A DNA stretch of 64,000 nt from Caldilineaceae bacterium (GTDB lineage Bacteria > Chloroflexota > Anaerolineae > Caldilineales > Caldilineaceae), in contig JAGRCP010000064.1 in NCBI GenBank assembly GCA_020433455.1, forward strand, positions 7,141 to 71,140. The letters run 5' to 3'. The translations under genes were made by a program, and so were the position numbers. Shown here one piece after another: positions 48,039 through 59,381 of this stretch (position 1 is its first letter; each line of letters opens with the position of its first letter). A model generated the notes under the pieces. That model saw only the letters and a program-made list of their open reading frames with translations. It did no database searches and was not told the DNA's origin.

Positions 48039-48075
48039 GGATGATGGACAAGAGCAGCGGACAGAAAATAAAATC

Positions 48076-48216
48076 TTAGAAACCCGTATTTTCGCCGGGG
48101 GCGCCTGCGCCGATGGCTAACAGGAAGAGCGTGCCGATGGCCAGTGCAATGCGCACGTGATTGCGATCAATGCGGCCGGCTTTTACGCTTGCAGAGAAGA
48201 GCTTAGCTTTCATCAT
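48076..48216 (-). CDS. 46-residue hydrophobic peptide, copy 2
   Basis: The first gene of the proposed operon. It encodes exactly the same 46 residues as copy 1. The ribosome site is GGGAGGA just before a double ATG. The frame is open upstream to 48300, but the ribosome site and the shared boundary with copy 1 mark the real start at 48216. The duplicated segment is 149 nt with four differences. Confidence 0.85.
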   Translation of the reverse strand: MMKAKLFSASVKAGRIDRNHVRIALAIGTLFLLAIGAGAPGENTGF

Positions 48217-48292
48217 TTCCTCCCGGAGATAATTATCACCATTGCCCTGTTCGGTACGATATCGGGCAACATTGCGTACAAAATTCAATGAT

Positions 48293-48330
48293 GTTATCAT
48301 CGCACGGCATTGGCATCAGAGGAGGCATCA
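48293..48330 (-). promoter_or_regulatory. Candidate BTAD-regulator operator and -10 box
   Basis: On the minus strand TGATGCC occurs at 48324-48330 and again at 48312-48318, a 12-bp period, followed 13 nt later by GATAAC (48293-48298), a possible -10 box. SARP-type BTAD regulators bind tandem heptamers just upstream of the -10. The start of copy 2 lies about 75 nt downstream. The period is near one helical turn but not the classical 11 or 22 bp, so this is tentative. Confidence 0.4.
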
Positions 48331-48401
48331 AAACAGGCTCATGGCGTATTTCTCTCTGGATGAGGGCGGCTTTGAAGGCCAAATCTAAATCCGTCCAATC
48401 C

Positions 48402-48431
48402 AAAAGGCCCGGTCGCTTGACCGGGCCTTTT
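48402..48431. terminator. Terminator after the BTAD regulator gene
   Basis: A perfect 13-bp stem (48402-48414 with 48419-48431) with a 4-nt loop; the stem ends in TTTT on either strand. It lies 72 nt after the regulator stop codon and separates its transcript from the peptide genes. The region 48217-48502 holds this and the operator candidate and no gene. Confidence 0.8.
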
Positions 48432-48502
48432 GCGTACAAATTATGACATAACGCCATAACGCCGTTACAATTTTTACAGAGTTGCAATTTCTTACGGGCG
48501 TC

Positions 48503-51500
48503 TCACATCATCAGCTGTTCGTACAGATCTTCCGTTTGCAATGAGGGAGGCGCGGCAACCTCTGCATACAAGGCGTTATGGCATGCGTCATACTGACGCA
48601 CGATTGCGGCCCGGTCGCCCATGGCATGGTATGCGCGCATGGAAAGTCGGTAGGCTTCCTCCCAGCAGGCGTCTACCCCGATCATGCGATCGCAGGTAGC
48701 CAGGACATCGGCATGCTGCTCCAAGGTTAAATAGAGCAGAGCCAATTCCATGAGGGCGTCCCGATAGCGCCGGTCCAGATGCCGACGCTCAACTTGCGCC
48801 CAATCATCGTCGATCTCCGGACAAAATTCGCCCTGATAATTCTCAATTGCGTGGCCAAGCGCACGACTCTTACGCAGGAGATCAGTCGTTGCCGCGGCGC
48901 GCGCCAGCGCGGTCTGAAAATCCTCCACGTCTGACGCATAATCCAAATCCTGATTAAAGCGATACAAATCGTCTTCGTAGATAACAATGTCGCCGCCGAT
49001 GGCTTTACGCAGGCGATAGATAGAATTTTTAAAGCGGCTTTTTACCTGATCAGGCGAGGCTTTGGGCCAAAAAATGAGGCCGATCTCCTCACGGGTCAAT
49101 CCTTCAGGGTGGGCAATGAGACAGTAGAGCAAGTCGCGGGAGACAAGGGTCTGCCAATCGCTGTTCGTCACGTAGCGACCGTGTAATATAACCTCGGTGC
49201 GGCCCAGAGCGCGGACTTCCAGCGCCGGCTTGACGGCCAGCAAATCCCCAAGTCCATCCGGAGCCTGATGGCGCAATGCGCGTCGCATGACCCGGGTCTG
49301 GCGCATAGCCTCGTCCGTCCGGACGATAAACTCGCCCCGCGGTTGACGATAGCGGTCAGCCACTTCAATTTCAGCGAGCCACTTAAGCATGGGCTGAGCC
49401 GCGGCATAGACGGAGTAGTTGTACTCCATGTGGGGCAACGCATCCAACACCGTCTGGAAATGCGTACAGGCGTTATCCGCATCGCCGGCAGCGGAGTAGG
49501 CAGCGGCGAGCAGGAGGCTGGTGGTAATGTCTTCCGACAGATGCTGCGTGGAGGAAAAATAATCGCGGGCCCGCAGCAGCACCTCAACCGCCATGGCCGG
49601 CTGATTGTGCAGCAGATGAATCCGCCCCACAGCCTGCTGATAGAGCGCTTTATCGTAAAGCGACGCGCCCTCCACAATCCGCTTGCTGACCTGATCCAAG
49701 TGGTAGAAAGTCTGCTCAGCTTCGCCGCCCAGCGCCCCAATCTGCGCCAACTGCAAGTTCGCATAAATCTCCAGCGAACCGTAGGTTGTCTCCCGGGCCA
49801 GCCTGACGCTGCGCAGACAGAGGGTTTGCGCCGCGGAGGGGAATCCCAGGTCCATCAATACGTCACCCAACGTCGCGCAGATGGTCGTTTCGGTGCGACG
49901 ATGCGCGCTGCGCTCGGCGCCGCTCAACGCCTCCATGAGCGTTTCTACGGCCAGAATCAGTTGGCCCCGCTTGTGATAGACCAAACCCAGATTATTCAAC
50001 ACCAGGCTCAGTTGCTGAACATGGCCCGAGCGGCGCAGGCTGTCAGCGGCAATCTCAAATGTCTCCAGGGCATTGGTCAAATCGCCCAGGGAGAGATGAA
50101 TCAACGCCATGTCGATTTGGGCTTTGGCGACATCCACCAGAGAGCCGGCGATTTTGAACAGCTCAAGGGCCTTGTCAATCACCTCGAGCGCCTGGGGCAA
50201 ATCGCCCAGGCGCTGATGACAAATGGCAATGGTCTTGTAACAATTGGCGCTGATCTCGGCCAGGTCTTGTTCCGGCCCGGCATAGTCAGGCGCAGACTCC
50301 AACGCAGCGGTCGCGGCGGCAAGCGCGGCATCATAATCGCCCAGATAGCGCAGCACGACGGCCCTCCAGGCGAGAGAGCGGAAATACCACAGATTCTCGC
50401 CCGGCTCCAGACGCGAGATCGCATCATCCAGGAGCCTGTGCCCCTCTACCACCTGGCCCAGAATCACAAACGCTGCGGCCCGAATCGAAATGATTTCAGG
50501 GTAGGTCGTCAAAAAAGAAGCGGGAAGAGAAGCAGTCCACTTGTCCACAAGCTGCGCGCGGCCCGCGGCAATCAGCGCCTGGCCGCACTGGGAAATAAGG
50601 CGGGCGACGGCTTCCTGATCCTGAAGGCGCTGATAGAGATGATAGGCTCTTTCGTACTCGCCACGTTCCTGCAGCCAATGGGCATGGGATTGCAGAATAA
50701 GGGCTTCTTCATCAGGCGACTCCAGGCTGAGGCGATAGAGGAGAAACTCCTGAAAGAGCCGATGAAAGCGCAGCCAGGTTCCGTCATCGCCCACGGCCGT
50801 CACGAAGAGCCCCTTTTGCAAAACCTCATCGACCAGCATTTGCCAGCTCAGTCCGTCCGGCAGCCATTCTTCAGGGAAAATATCGGCGCAAAGGGCCGCA
50901 TCGAACTCTTCCAGTGCGGCCGTACGCATGAGGAAGGCGCGCAAAACAGGAGATTGCCGCTCCAGCACCTGCTGCGCCAGATAGTCATAAAGGGCCACGC
51001 CCGTTGAGCGCGCCATGCGGTTCACGCGGTGTTGGGCGGCAGTCGAGTGGCCGGAGAGCAGAATCCCCGTGATCCAGCCTTCAGTCGCTTCCGCCAGCGC
51101 ATTCGCTTCCTGGTCGGACATCTCCTCGCTGAAGCGGATGCGGGCCAATTCCTGCACTTCCCGAGGGGTAAAGGCCAACATGGCGTCATCGATACCCACA
51201 ACCTGGGAATGGGCAACCAACAGGGCGAGGTTCGGCAACGTCAGAAGCTTGCGCGAGGCCAGCACAACCTGACAATTTGCCGCTACATGCTGGACAAACC
51301 GGCTTACGAAATAGCCGATTTCCGTCACCCCATCGACCAGATGATAGTCATCAATAATCAGCGAAAAGGGATCCTGCACGGTATCGTAAAGCTCGTTTAC
51401 GACGATGGCGACAAGCTGATCCAGGGTAATATTTTTTTCTGCAAACGATTGGAGCGCGGCCTCGGATTCCAAACCGAAGCGGGGAAAGCGATGCCGGATG

Positions 51501-51754
51501 GCGGCAATCCAGTGCGCGAGAAAACGCGGAGGATCCTCATCTAAAACGTCAACGGTATACCAACAGATGGCGCGCGTATCCTCGGCTTCCGTCCAATCCA
51601 GCAGCATAGAAGTTTTGCCGTAGCCGGCCGGAGCCACAACCAAAGCAAGGCGAGTATCCGCCATTGACGCCATATGCTTCGACAACCGCTTGCGCCTCAG
51701 AAGTGTTTCAGGGCGTCTGGGGGCTATAATTTTAGTTTTTGTAATCAATAGCAT
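48503..51754 (-). CDS. MalT-like STAND ATPase with TPRs and C-terminal BTAD domain
   Basis: A 1083-residue transcription regulator. Residues 1-300 form a MalT-like STAND ATPase with Walker A APAGYGKTS (41-49) and Walker B SLIIDDYHLVD (about 135-145). Residues of about 380-800 are TPR-like helical repeats. Residues of about 840-935 form an OmpR/SARP-type winged helix (LTREEIGLIFWPKASPDQVK, FKNSIYRLRKAIGG), followed by the BTAD domain to the C-terminus. STAND regulators switch on when an inducer binds the TPR part and ATP is bound. The twin peptides downstream are a candidate inducer or target. It has its own promoter and terminator. Confidence 0.92.
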   Translation of the reverse strand: MLLITKTKIIAPRRPETLLRRKRLSKHMASMADTRLALVVAPAGYGKTSMLLDWTEAEDTRAICWYTVDVLDEDPPRFLAHWIAAIRHRFPRFGLESEAALQSFAEKNITLDQLVAIVVNELYDTVQDPFSLIIDDYHLVDGVTEIGYFVSRFVQHVAANCQVVLASRKLLTLPNLALLVAHSQVVGIDDAMLAFTPREVQELARIRFSEEMSDQEANALAEATEGWITGILLSGHSTAAQHRVNRMARSTGVALYDYLAQQVLERQSPVLRAFLMRTAALEEFDAALCADIFPEEWLPDGLSWQMLVDEVLQKGLFVTAVGDDGTWLRFHRLFQEFLLYRLSLESPDEEALILQSHAHWLQERGEYERAYHLYQRLQDQEAVARLISQCGQALIAAGRAQLVDKWTASLPASFLTTYPEIISIRAAAFVILGQVVEGHRLLDDAISRLEPGENLWYFRSLAWRAVVLRYLGDYDAALAAATAALESAPDYAGPEQDLAEISANCYKTIAICHQRLGDLPQALEVIDKALELFKIAGSLVDVAKAQIDMALIHLSLGDLTNALETFEIAADSLRRSGHVQQLSLVLNNLGLVYHKRGQLILAVETLMEALSGAERSAHRRTETTICATLGDVLMDLGFPSAAQTLCLRSVRLARETTYGSLEIYANLQLAQIGALGGEAEQTFYHLDQVSKRIVEGASLYDKALYQQAVGRIHLLHNQPAMAVEVLLRARDYFSSTQHLSEDITTSLLLAAAYSAAGDADNACTHFQTVLDALPHMEYNYSVYAAAQPMLKWLAEIEVADRYRQPRGEFIVRTDEAMRQTRVMRRALRHQAPDGLGDLLAVKPALEVRALGRTEVILHGRYVTNSDWQTLVSRDLLYCLIAHPEGLTREEIGLIFWPKASPDQVKSRFKNSIYRLRKAIGGDIVIYEDDLYRFNQDLDYASDVEDFQTALARAAATTDLLRKSRALGHAIENYQGEFCPEIDDDWAQVERRHLDRRYRDALMELALLYLTLEQHADVLATCDRMIGVDACWEEAYRLSMRAYHAMGDRAAIVRQYDACHNALYAEVAAPPSLQTEDLYEQLMM

Positions 51755-51812
51755 TGTGCTGGTATTGCTTAGCCCGCGTCACGCGCGGTAATATAACGTG
51801 ACATATGGCTGC

Positions 51813-51841
51813 ATCATAGCATATCTTCAACAAGATGTCAC
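51813..51841 (-). promoter_or_regulatory. Promoter of the BTAD regulator gene
   Basis: On the minus strand GTGACA (51836-51841), a 17-nt spacer and TATGAT (51813-51818), with TGC giving an extended -10. Ten of 12 bases match consensus. A GTCACG/CGTGAC inverted pair lies at 51779-51801, downstream of the start site, and could bind a repressor. Confidence 0.65.
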
Positions 51842-51973
51842 GCATATCTAACAAAAATTCCCCCTGATTTTTCCGTCAAGCCGCCTCCGTATATTCCCTT
51901 CCGCTTCCATATTGCATTATTCCGCCTAAGCGACGAGCGCGTCCGCCCCGCCGAATAATTTGACGTATCTATC

Positions 51974-52061
51974 TTATAAGGCCCCTCCGGGAAGGTGTGC
52001 GGAAAATGCGCGAAAAAACGCGCCGGCTCCGGAGAGGGATCCCGGAGGCTGTACAGCAACG
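51974..52061 (+). repeat. Dispersed intergenic repeat, copy C
   Basis: The most divergent copy of the element at 34158 and 44974. It keeps CTCCGGGAAGGTGTGCGG early and CCCGGAGGCTGTACAGCAAC late, and has internal GCGCG/CGCGC pairing. It ends 2 nt before the -35 box of the valS promoter. The 729-nt gap 51755-52483 is otherwise filled by promoters and the T-box. Confidence 0.7.
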
Positions 52062-52063
52062 AT

Positions 52064-52093
52064 TTGACAAATTCATAGGCAGGAACCTATACT
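52064..52093 (+). promoter_or_regulatory. Promoter of the valS T-box transcript
   Basis: Perfect TTGACA (52064-52069), an 18-nt spacer and TATACT (52088-52093). Transcription would begin about 52100, just ahead of the T-box leader. Confidence 0.8.
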
Positions 52094-52099
52094 CGTCAC

Positions 52100-52389
52100 C
52101 GACGATTAGACGATAAACAACGATGCACCGGAAGAGTATCCCCACGCGGTCGCCAGAGAATCGAGGCCACAGGCTGTAAGCCTCGACCGACAGAGCGGCG
52201 GAGAAAGTCACCGGGAAGGTTGACGGATTGAACGGCATTGCCTGCGTAGGTCCGTCCGGGTCGGCCCGTTACAGCTTTGAGTGGGCTGATTGGGCCGCAT
52301 GCAAAACGCGACGGAGGAGTCGCCCCAATCAACCAAACAAGGTGGCACCGCGAAGACCGCTTCGTCCTTGTGACGAAGCGGTCTTTTTT
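52100..52389 (+). promoter_or_regulatory. T-box riboswitch leader of valS, probable specifier GUC
   Basis: A T-box leader senses uncharged tRNA and allows readthrough when the amino acid is scarce. The conserved T-box sequence AAGGTGGCACCGCG lies at 52339-52352. The terminator (52353-52366 with 52372-52385, then six T) follows directly. The Stem I base can be seen as CCGG at 52128-52131 followed by GAAGAGTA, closing with ACCGG at 52210-52214. The triplet just before, GTC at 52207-52209, is a valine codon and fits the downstream gene. The specifier call is from manual folding. Confidence 0.9.
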
Positions 52390-52483
52390 GCGCCCAATAC
52401 CCTTGAGAAAATCATGCCAATATGTTTTGCTCCGACCTGTTATTATTACAGTCTTTATTTTACAAAATGAGGGAAATGAAAAT

Positions 52484-55198
<2,715 letters not shown>

Positions 55199-55201
<3 letters not shown>

Positions 55202-55322
55202 GGCGGATAGGGCAGGCTAAGACCGCTCCATGGAATCGAATCCCTCCATGTAGAGGTGCGGGGCGGACAAGACGTAATCCGCCCGCACCGCCCGGCGTGT
55301 TTTCCGCCGTAATCCGCCCTAT
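55199..55322. repeat. Structured palindromic element after valS
   Basis: ATAGGGCGGAT at the valS stop codon (55199-55209) is complementary to ATCCGCCCTAT at 55312-55322. Inside lies a GC-rich hairpin, GGTGCGGGGCGGA with TCCGCCCGCACC (about 55255-55292). It may be a REP-like unit or a transcript end. The rest of the 369-nt gap 55202-55570 holds the next promoter and a leader with no gene. Confidence 0.55.
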
Positions 55323-55351
55323 GAATAGGGGTTCGTCTATTTGTGATAATT

Positions 55352-55380
55352 TTGACAAGGAAATAGGCGTATGCTATAGT
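55352..55380 (+). promoter_or_regulatory. Promoter of the Rieske/cytochrome b operon
   Basis: Perfect TTGACA (55352-55357), a 17-nt spacer and TATAGT (55375-55380), with TGC just before the -10. Transcription from about 55387 leaves a leader of about 184 nt before the ATG at 55571. Confidence 0.8.
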
Positions 55381-55570
55381 CCGAAATGACTATGGCTTGG
55401 GAAATGTCCCATTTGCGCACAGGGAAACTCAAGCTGCATTTCCATCTTCACAACTCAATTTTTACATACTTTTTATCACCTGAAGAGCAGCAGCCAGCGC
55501 GACCAGTTTGTACAACCGAGCATCGTGCAGACTGACTTAGCCGGACTGATTTCAAGGAGACCGGACACTT

Positions 55571-56518
55571 ATGGCGAATATCTCCGATCTAAGCGGTGAC
55601 GAACGTCAGCAGCGAATCGCAGAGCTAAAGAAGAAAATGCAGCAGGCGGCCCAAAAGGCTCAGGCCGAACATGCGGAAGACGAAGAAGCTGCGGAAAATC
55701 CACAGGATGCGCCGGTAGCTGAAAGCGCCGACGAAGTCCAGGCGGAAGCCCCTGTCGTAGCAGCTGCCGAAGTCACGGCAGCCGCAGAAACGGAAACGAC
55801 AGAGAGTGAAGCCCCGGTTGCCGTTGCGGAAGCGCAGACGGAAGTCGTGGAAGTTGACGAGGAAGTTAACGCAGCCGCGGATGAGGCGCAGGAGAGCGTG
55901 CCGGTCGTCGCTCCCGCCGCGCCGAAGACGAACGGCGCAGCAGGCAGCAACGGTTACCGCAGCAAGCAGGTTGCTTCGGCCACCACTGCGCCCGCCTTTA
56001 CGCCCGTTGAGGAGATGACGGAAGAGCAGCAGGAAAAGCGGCAAATGAATCGCCGCGAGTTTCTCACCTATGCCTGGGGCGGAACCATGGGGTTGCTGGC
56101 CCTTCAGGCGGGTTTAGTCACCTTCCAGTTCATGTATCCGCGCTTCAAGGCCGGCGAGTTCGGCGGTAAATTTTTCATGGGCGCCGCGTCCAGCCTGCCC
56201 ACGACCGAAGCGGCGCCGATTGCCGAAGCAACCGGCAAATTCTGGTGGGTGAATATCGAAGGCGAAGGGCCCAAAGCCATTTATATGGTCTGCACCCATC
56301 TGGGCTGTCTCTACAAATGGGTCGGCGAGAACAATCGCTTTGAATGTCCCTGCCACGGGTCCAAGTTCACGCGTGAGGGCGACTACATCGAAGGACCGGC
56401 GCCCCGCTCTCTGGATTATTTCCAACTGGCGCTGGAAAATGAAGAATATGTCGTCGATACGGGCGCAAAAATCAACGGCGCGCCGGCGGCCGATTCACCC
56501 GCAGCAGGTACAGGCTGA
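55571..56518 (+). CDS. Rieske iron-sulfur protein with long acidic N-terminal tail
   Basis: A 315-residue Rieske subunit of a cytochrome bc-type complex. The 2Fe-2S ligands are in [10 protein letters not shown] and CPCHGSKF (about residues 238-265). A single membrane helix lies at about residues 165-190 ([22 protein letters not shown], read as 21 residues in two parts), preceded by NRREFLTY. The first 155 residues are unusual: a charged, Ala/Glu/Val-rich, low-complexity cytoplasmic tail. AAGGAGA precedes the ATG. Cytochrome b and cytochrome c genes follow in the same operon. Confidence 0.93.
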   Translation: MANISDLSGDERQQRIAELKKKMQQAAQKAQAEHAEDEEAAENPQDAPVAESADEVQAEAPVVAAAEVTAAAETETTESEAPVAVAEAQTEVVEVDEEVNAAADEAQESVPVVAPAAPKTNGAAGSNGYRSKQVASATTAPAFTPVEEMTEEQQEKRQMNRREFLTYAWGGTMGLLALQAGLVTFQFMYPRFKAGEFGGKFFMGAASSLPTTEAAPIAEATGKFWWVNIEGEGPKAIYMVCTHLGCLYKWVGENNRFECPCHGSKFTREGDYIEGPAPRSLDYFQLALENEEYVVDTGAKINGAPAADSPAAGTG

Positions 56519-56604
56519 TCGCCGCGGCGATTCGATTACCCACCCATCCCGTCCGGCATTGATTAAATAAAGAATAGCTGAAGACGAGAAGAAACGGAGT
56601 CCCA

Positions 56605-58302
56605 ATGGCTGTCCAACCCGATATGGAAAAAAAGGGCTTTCTTCAGACCGTGGGAGATGCGGCCGGTGATGTCTTTACCCGCATCACGGCCGGCATCAGC
56701 CCAGGCGAATTTCGGCGTATGCTGCGCGGTGAGGCGCCCGGACGCCCCAATCCGCGTCTGAAGCCCCACAGCGATACCTTTTTGCTTCATATTAAGCCCA
56801 CCTATTATCACGAGAGCGTTACCCGCTTTACCCACACATTCCGACTGGGTCTCCTCTCCACCTACATATTTCTCTTTGAAGTCATCACGGGCATATACCT
56901 GATGATCTGGTATGCGCCGTCGCCGGATCGGGCTTACGCGGACATGCTCTACCTGTTGAGCAATGTCCCCTTCGGCCAGTTCATGCGCGACATGCATCGC
57001 CTGGGCGCGGAGTTGATGGTAGCGCTGGTGACGCTGCATATGGTTCGCACTTATCTAACCGGAAGTTATAAGCCGCCGCGCCAATTCACATGGTTCACCG
57101 GCGTTATTCTGCTGGTGGTTACGCTCTTCCTGAGCTTCTCCGGCTATCTGCTGCCCTGGGACCAATTAGCCTTCTGGGCGGTGACCATCGGCACGTCCAT
57201 GGCCGAGGCCGTACCGCCGGCAGTCGTGGGTGAGACGGTCAATCTCCTGGCCAGAGGCGCGCCGGACATCGGCGCAAACGGGCTCTTACGTTTCTATCTG
57301 CTTCACGTACTCTTCTTGCCGTTGGTGCTCTTCCTCTTCTTTTTTGTGCACTACTACAAGGTCGTACACTACGGCATCAGCCTGCCCGCCAATGAAGAGG
57401 AAGTGGGACAGGATACGGCCAACAAGATACCGGCTGACCGGCGCGTTTATTTCCTGCCCGACGTGCTGATCGATGAAACAGTCTTCCTGCTCGCGTTCAC
57501 GGCCTTCACGGTAGTCGCCTCCACTTTCTTCTTCACGGCTCCGCTGGAATCCATCGCCAATCCCCAGGTGACGCCTCTGCACACGGTTGCGCCCTGGTAC
57601 TTTTACTGGCTCCAGGGCATGCTCAAGATCGCGGACAAGACCATTGCCGGCGTTGTTCTGCCGGGCGTACTGCTGGTCTTACTCATGGCAATTCCCTACT
57701 TGGATCCGAATCCCAGCCGCCGCGCCAAGGACCGCCGGGTCGCCATTATCAGCGGCATTGTCGCCGGCGTCATCATGATTATTCTGAGTTGGATGGGCAC
57801 GCCCCAGTACGCGGCTCAGGCCGCGCCCGCGGTGGAGGTCGTCCAGGAACTGATGCCGGAAGAGGGAGCCGGGCTTGTGCGCGAAATCGGTTATAGCGAA
57901 GTGCCGCTGGGCGTCTACGATTCCCGGGAGCACCCTTCCGAACTCTTTGAACCCGTCAACTGCCCCATTCCGGTGCAAATTTGGTCTCGCATCCCGGTGA
58001 TCAGCGTTATGCTGCCCCGGTGCGAAGAGAATATGCACGATGTGCTCCATGAATTTGAAACGAGCATTCAGGCCTGGCAGAAGTCCGATCCCGATTTCAA
58101 CAACGCCTACGGCATCCTGACGGTGACCCAGGAGCAGGCACAGCTCAAGCGCCTCAACTGGCAGGTTTTCTGGCAGGACTCAACCGGGCTCGACAGCAGC
58201 TTTGAACGTCATTTCTTCCTGCACGAAAACTCTCTCTACTGGGAAGAGTACGGCTTCAAGGATTTCAGCTTCCTCACCGAGTCAGAAGAAGCGGAGCAAT
58301 AG
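56605..58302 (+). CDS. Cytochrome b, full-length with C-terminal extension
   Basis: A 565-residue cytochrome b subunit that oxidises quinol in a bc-type complex. The N-terminal b6-like part has two pairs of haem His, in [20 protein letters not shown] and [40 protein letters not shown] lies between them. The subunit IV-like part includes [20 protein letters not shown], where the quinol-site motif is varied. About 165 hydrophilic residues follow the last helix (after about 400) and match no domain I know. It lies 86 nt after the Rieske stop; CGGAG precedes the ATG. Confidence 0.92.
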   Translation: MAVQPDMEKKGFLQTVGDAAGDVFTRITAGISPGEFRRMLRGEAPGRPNPRLKPHSDTFLLHIKPTYYHESVTRFTHTFRLGLLSTYIFLFEVITGIYLMIWYAPSPDRAYADMLYLLSNVPFGQFMRDMHRLGAELMVALVTLHMVRTYLTGSYKPPRQFTWFTGVILLVVTLFLSFSGYLLPWDQLAFWAVTIGTSMAEAVPPAVVGETVNLLARGAPDIGANGLLRFYLLHVLFLPLVLFLFFFVHYYKVVHYGISLPANEEEVGQDTANKIPADRRVYFLPDVLIDETVFLLAFTAFTVVASTFFFTAPLESIANPQVTPLHTVAPWYFYWLQGMLKIADKTIAGVVLPGVLLVLLMAIPYLDPNPSRRAKDRRVAIISGIVAGVIMIILSWMGTPQYAAQAAPAVEVVQELMPEEGAGLVREIGYSEVPLGVYDSREHPSELFEPVNCPIPVQIWSRIPVISVMLPRCEENMHDVLHEFETSIQAWQKSDPDFNNAYGILTVTQEQAQLKRLNWQVFWQDSTGLDSSFERHFFLHENSLYWEEYGFKDFSFLTESEEAEQ

Positions 58303-58308
58303 GCCATC

Positions 58309-59280
58309 ATGCAAAAACGCTGGTATGATTTTCTCTACGTAAAGTCGCCGATTGTCAAAATCGGCTTGGGTACCCTTGCCATTCTGCTGACGTTGGGCGT
58401 CATCGCATTGCAGTTGCTCATGGAAGAGCCGCGCATGGAGGCCCAAACCGCGAGCTGGGAAGGGCGCAGCATCGAAATCGGCGCGGATCTCTTCGCCAAC
58501 AACTGCGCTAGCTGCCATGGCATAGAAGGCAAAGGGCTTCAGGGTGTTGCACCGGCCTTGGATAGTCGCTACTTTTTCTCCCAACGGCTCAACGATGTGG
58601 GATTTACCGGAACCCAGGATCAATATATAGCCCTGACGTTGCACGCCGGTCGCCCTAGCAAGGTGGACACCCAATGGGCAAACGTCATGGCTACCTGGGG
58701 TAGCGAATTTGGCGGTCCCCTTCGTGCCGACCAAATCGACCACTTGGTCAGCTTTGTCATGAACTGGGAAGAGACGGCCCTGGCCCAAACGCCGGAGGAA
58801 GACCCCTGGCAATTCTTCCAGGACGCCCTTTCCAAGCAGTTGCCCTATGATCCCAGTGAGCCGGGCTATCAAACAAAGCTCGATCAGGCCGTTGCCGCGG
58901 CGGAAGCCGCAGGCGTGAGCAACTACTCCATCGGCGGCGTCGAAGTGCAGGCGCCTACGGCGGATGAAGCTGCCGACGCCGGACCACGCGATCCGGAAGA
59001 GCTGTTTACCACCATGGCGTGTATCGGTTGTCACAATCTGGACCAGGATCAAACGCCCGACAATCGAGGCATCACTGCGCCCAATCTGGGCAATTTGGCT
59101 GAGGTGGCTGGGGATATGGTTCCCGGGCAGGATGCAGCTACGTATGTTTATAACAGTATCGTGGCACCGAATGACTATATCGTCGAAGGCTACTTGCCCG
59201 GCGTGATGACCCAGAATTTCGCCGAGCAGATGAGCGAGGAAGAAATTCAGGCGATGGTTGAGTGGCTCCTGAGTCGCTAA
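58309..59280 (+). CDS. Membrane-anchored dihaem cytochrome c
   Basis: A 323-residue c-type cytochrome with one N-terminal helix ([20 protein letters not shown]). Two CxxCH haem sites are visible: [13 protein letters not shown] (about residues 65-77) and [12 protein letters not shown] (about 237-248). An axial Met could come from VMTQNF near the end or from the middle region. It starts 6 nt after cytochrome b and should be the third redox subunit, taking electrons from the Rieske centre in place of cytochrome c1 or f. A terminator follows. Confidence 0.92.
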   Translation: MQKRWYDFLYVKSPIVKIGLGTLAILLTLGVIALQLLMEEPRMEAQTASWEGRSIEIGADLFANNCASCHGIEGKGLQGVAPALDSRYFFSQRLNDVGFTGTQDQYIALTLHAGRPSKVDTQWANVMATWGSEFGGPLRADQIDHLVSFVMNWEETALAQTPEEDPWQFFQDALSKQLPYDPSEPGYQTKLDQAVAAAEAAGVSNYSIGGVEVQAPTADEAADAGPRDPEELFTTMACIGCHNLDQDQTPDNRGITAPNLGNLAEVAGDMVPGQDAATYVYNSIVAPNDYIVEGYLPGVMTQNFAEQMSEEEIQAMVEWLLSR

Positions 59281-59310
59281 GCGGCTGCGTAAGACGATAC
59301 CGCTGCCACC

Positions 59311-59344
59311 ACGGGGCGCTTGCCATGGCAAGCGCCCCGTTTTC
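59311..59344 (+). terminator. Terminator of the Rieske/cytochrome operon
   Basis: 59311-59340 is a perfect 30-nt palindrome, giving a strong GC-rich hairpin, followed by TTTC. It lies 30 nt after the cytochrome c stop codon. Confidence 0.82.
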
Positions 59345-59381
59345 TTGGGTGCATCGGGGAACGGAAAGGCGTATCATCCTC

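Larger units (their letters stand above)
47855..48223 (-). repeat. Tandem 149-nt duplication holding the twin peptide genes
   Basis: 47855-48003 and 48075-48223 match at 145 of 149 positions and are 220 nt apart start to start. Similarity ends just before the ribosome site on one side and at the stop codon on the other, so the selected unit is the peptide gene plus its ribosome site. Confidence 0.92.

Noticed and set aside
48440-48470. Tandem CATAACGC octamers after the regulator gene as a possible operator.
   Set aside because: They lie in the regulator's 3' untranslated part, upstream of its terminator, with no promoter beside them.
48236-48487. An 83-codon minus-strand open frame upstream of the twin peptides, containing several Cys residues.
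   Set aside because: It runs through the regulator's terminator hairpin and the operator candidate, has no ribosome site and no recognisable domain. Treated as chance.
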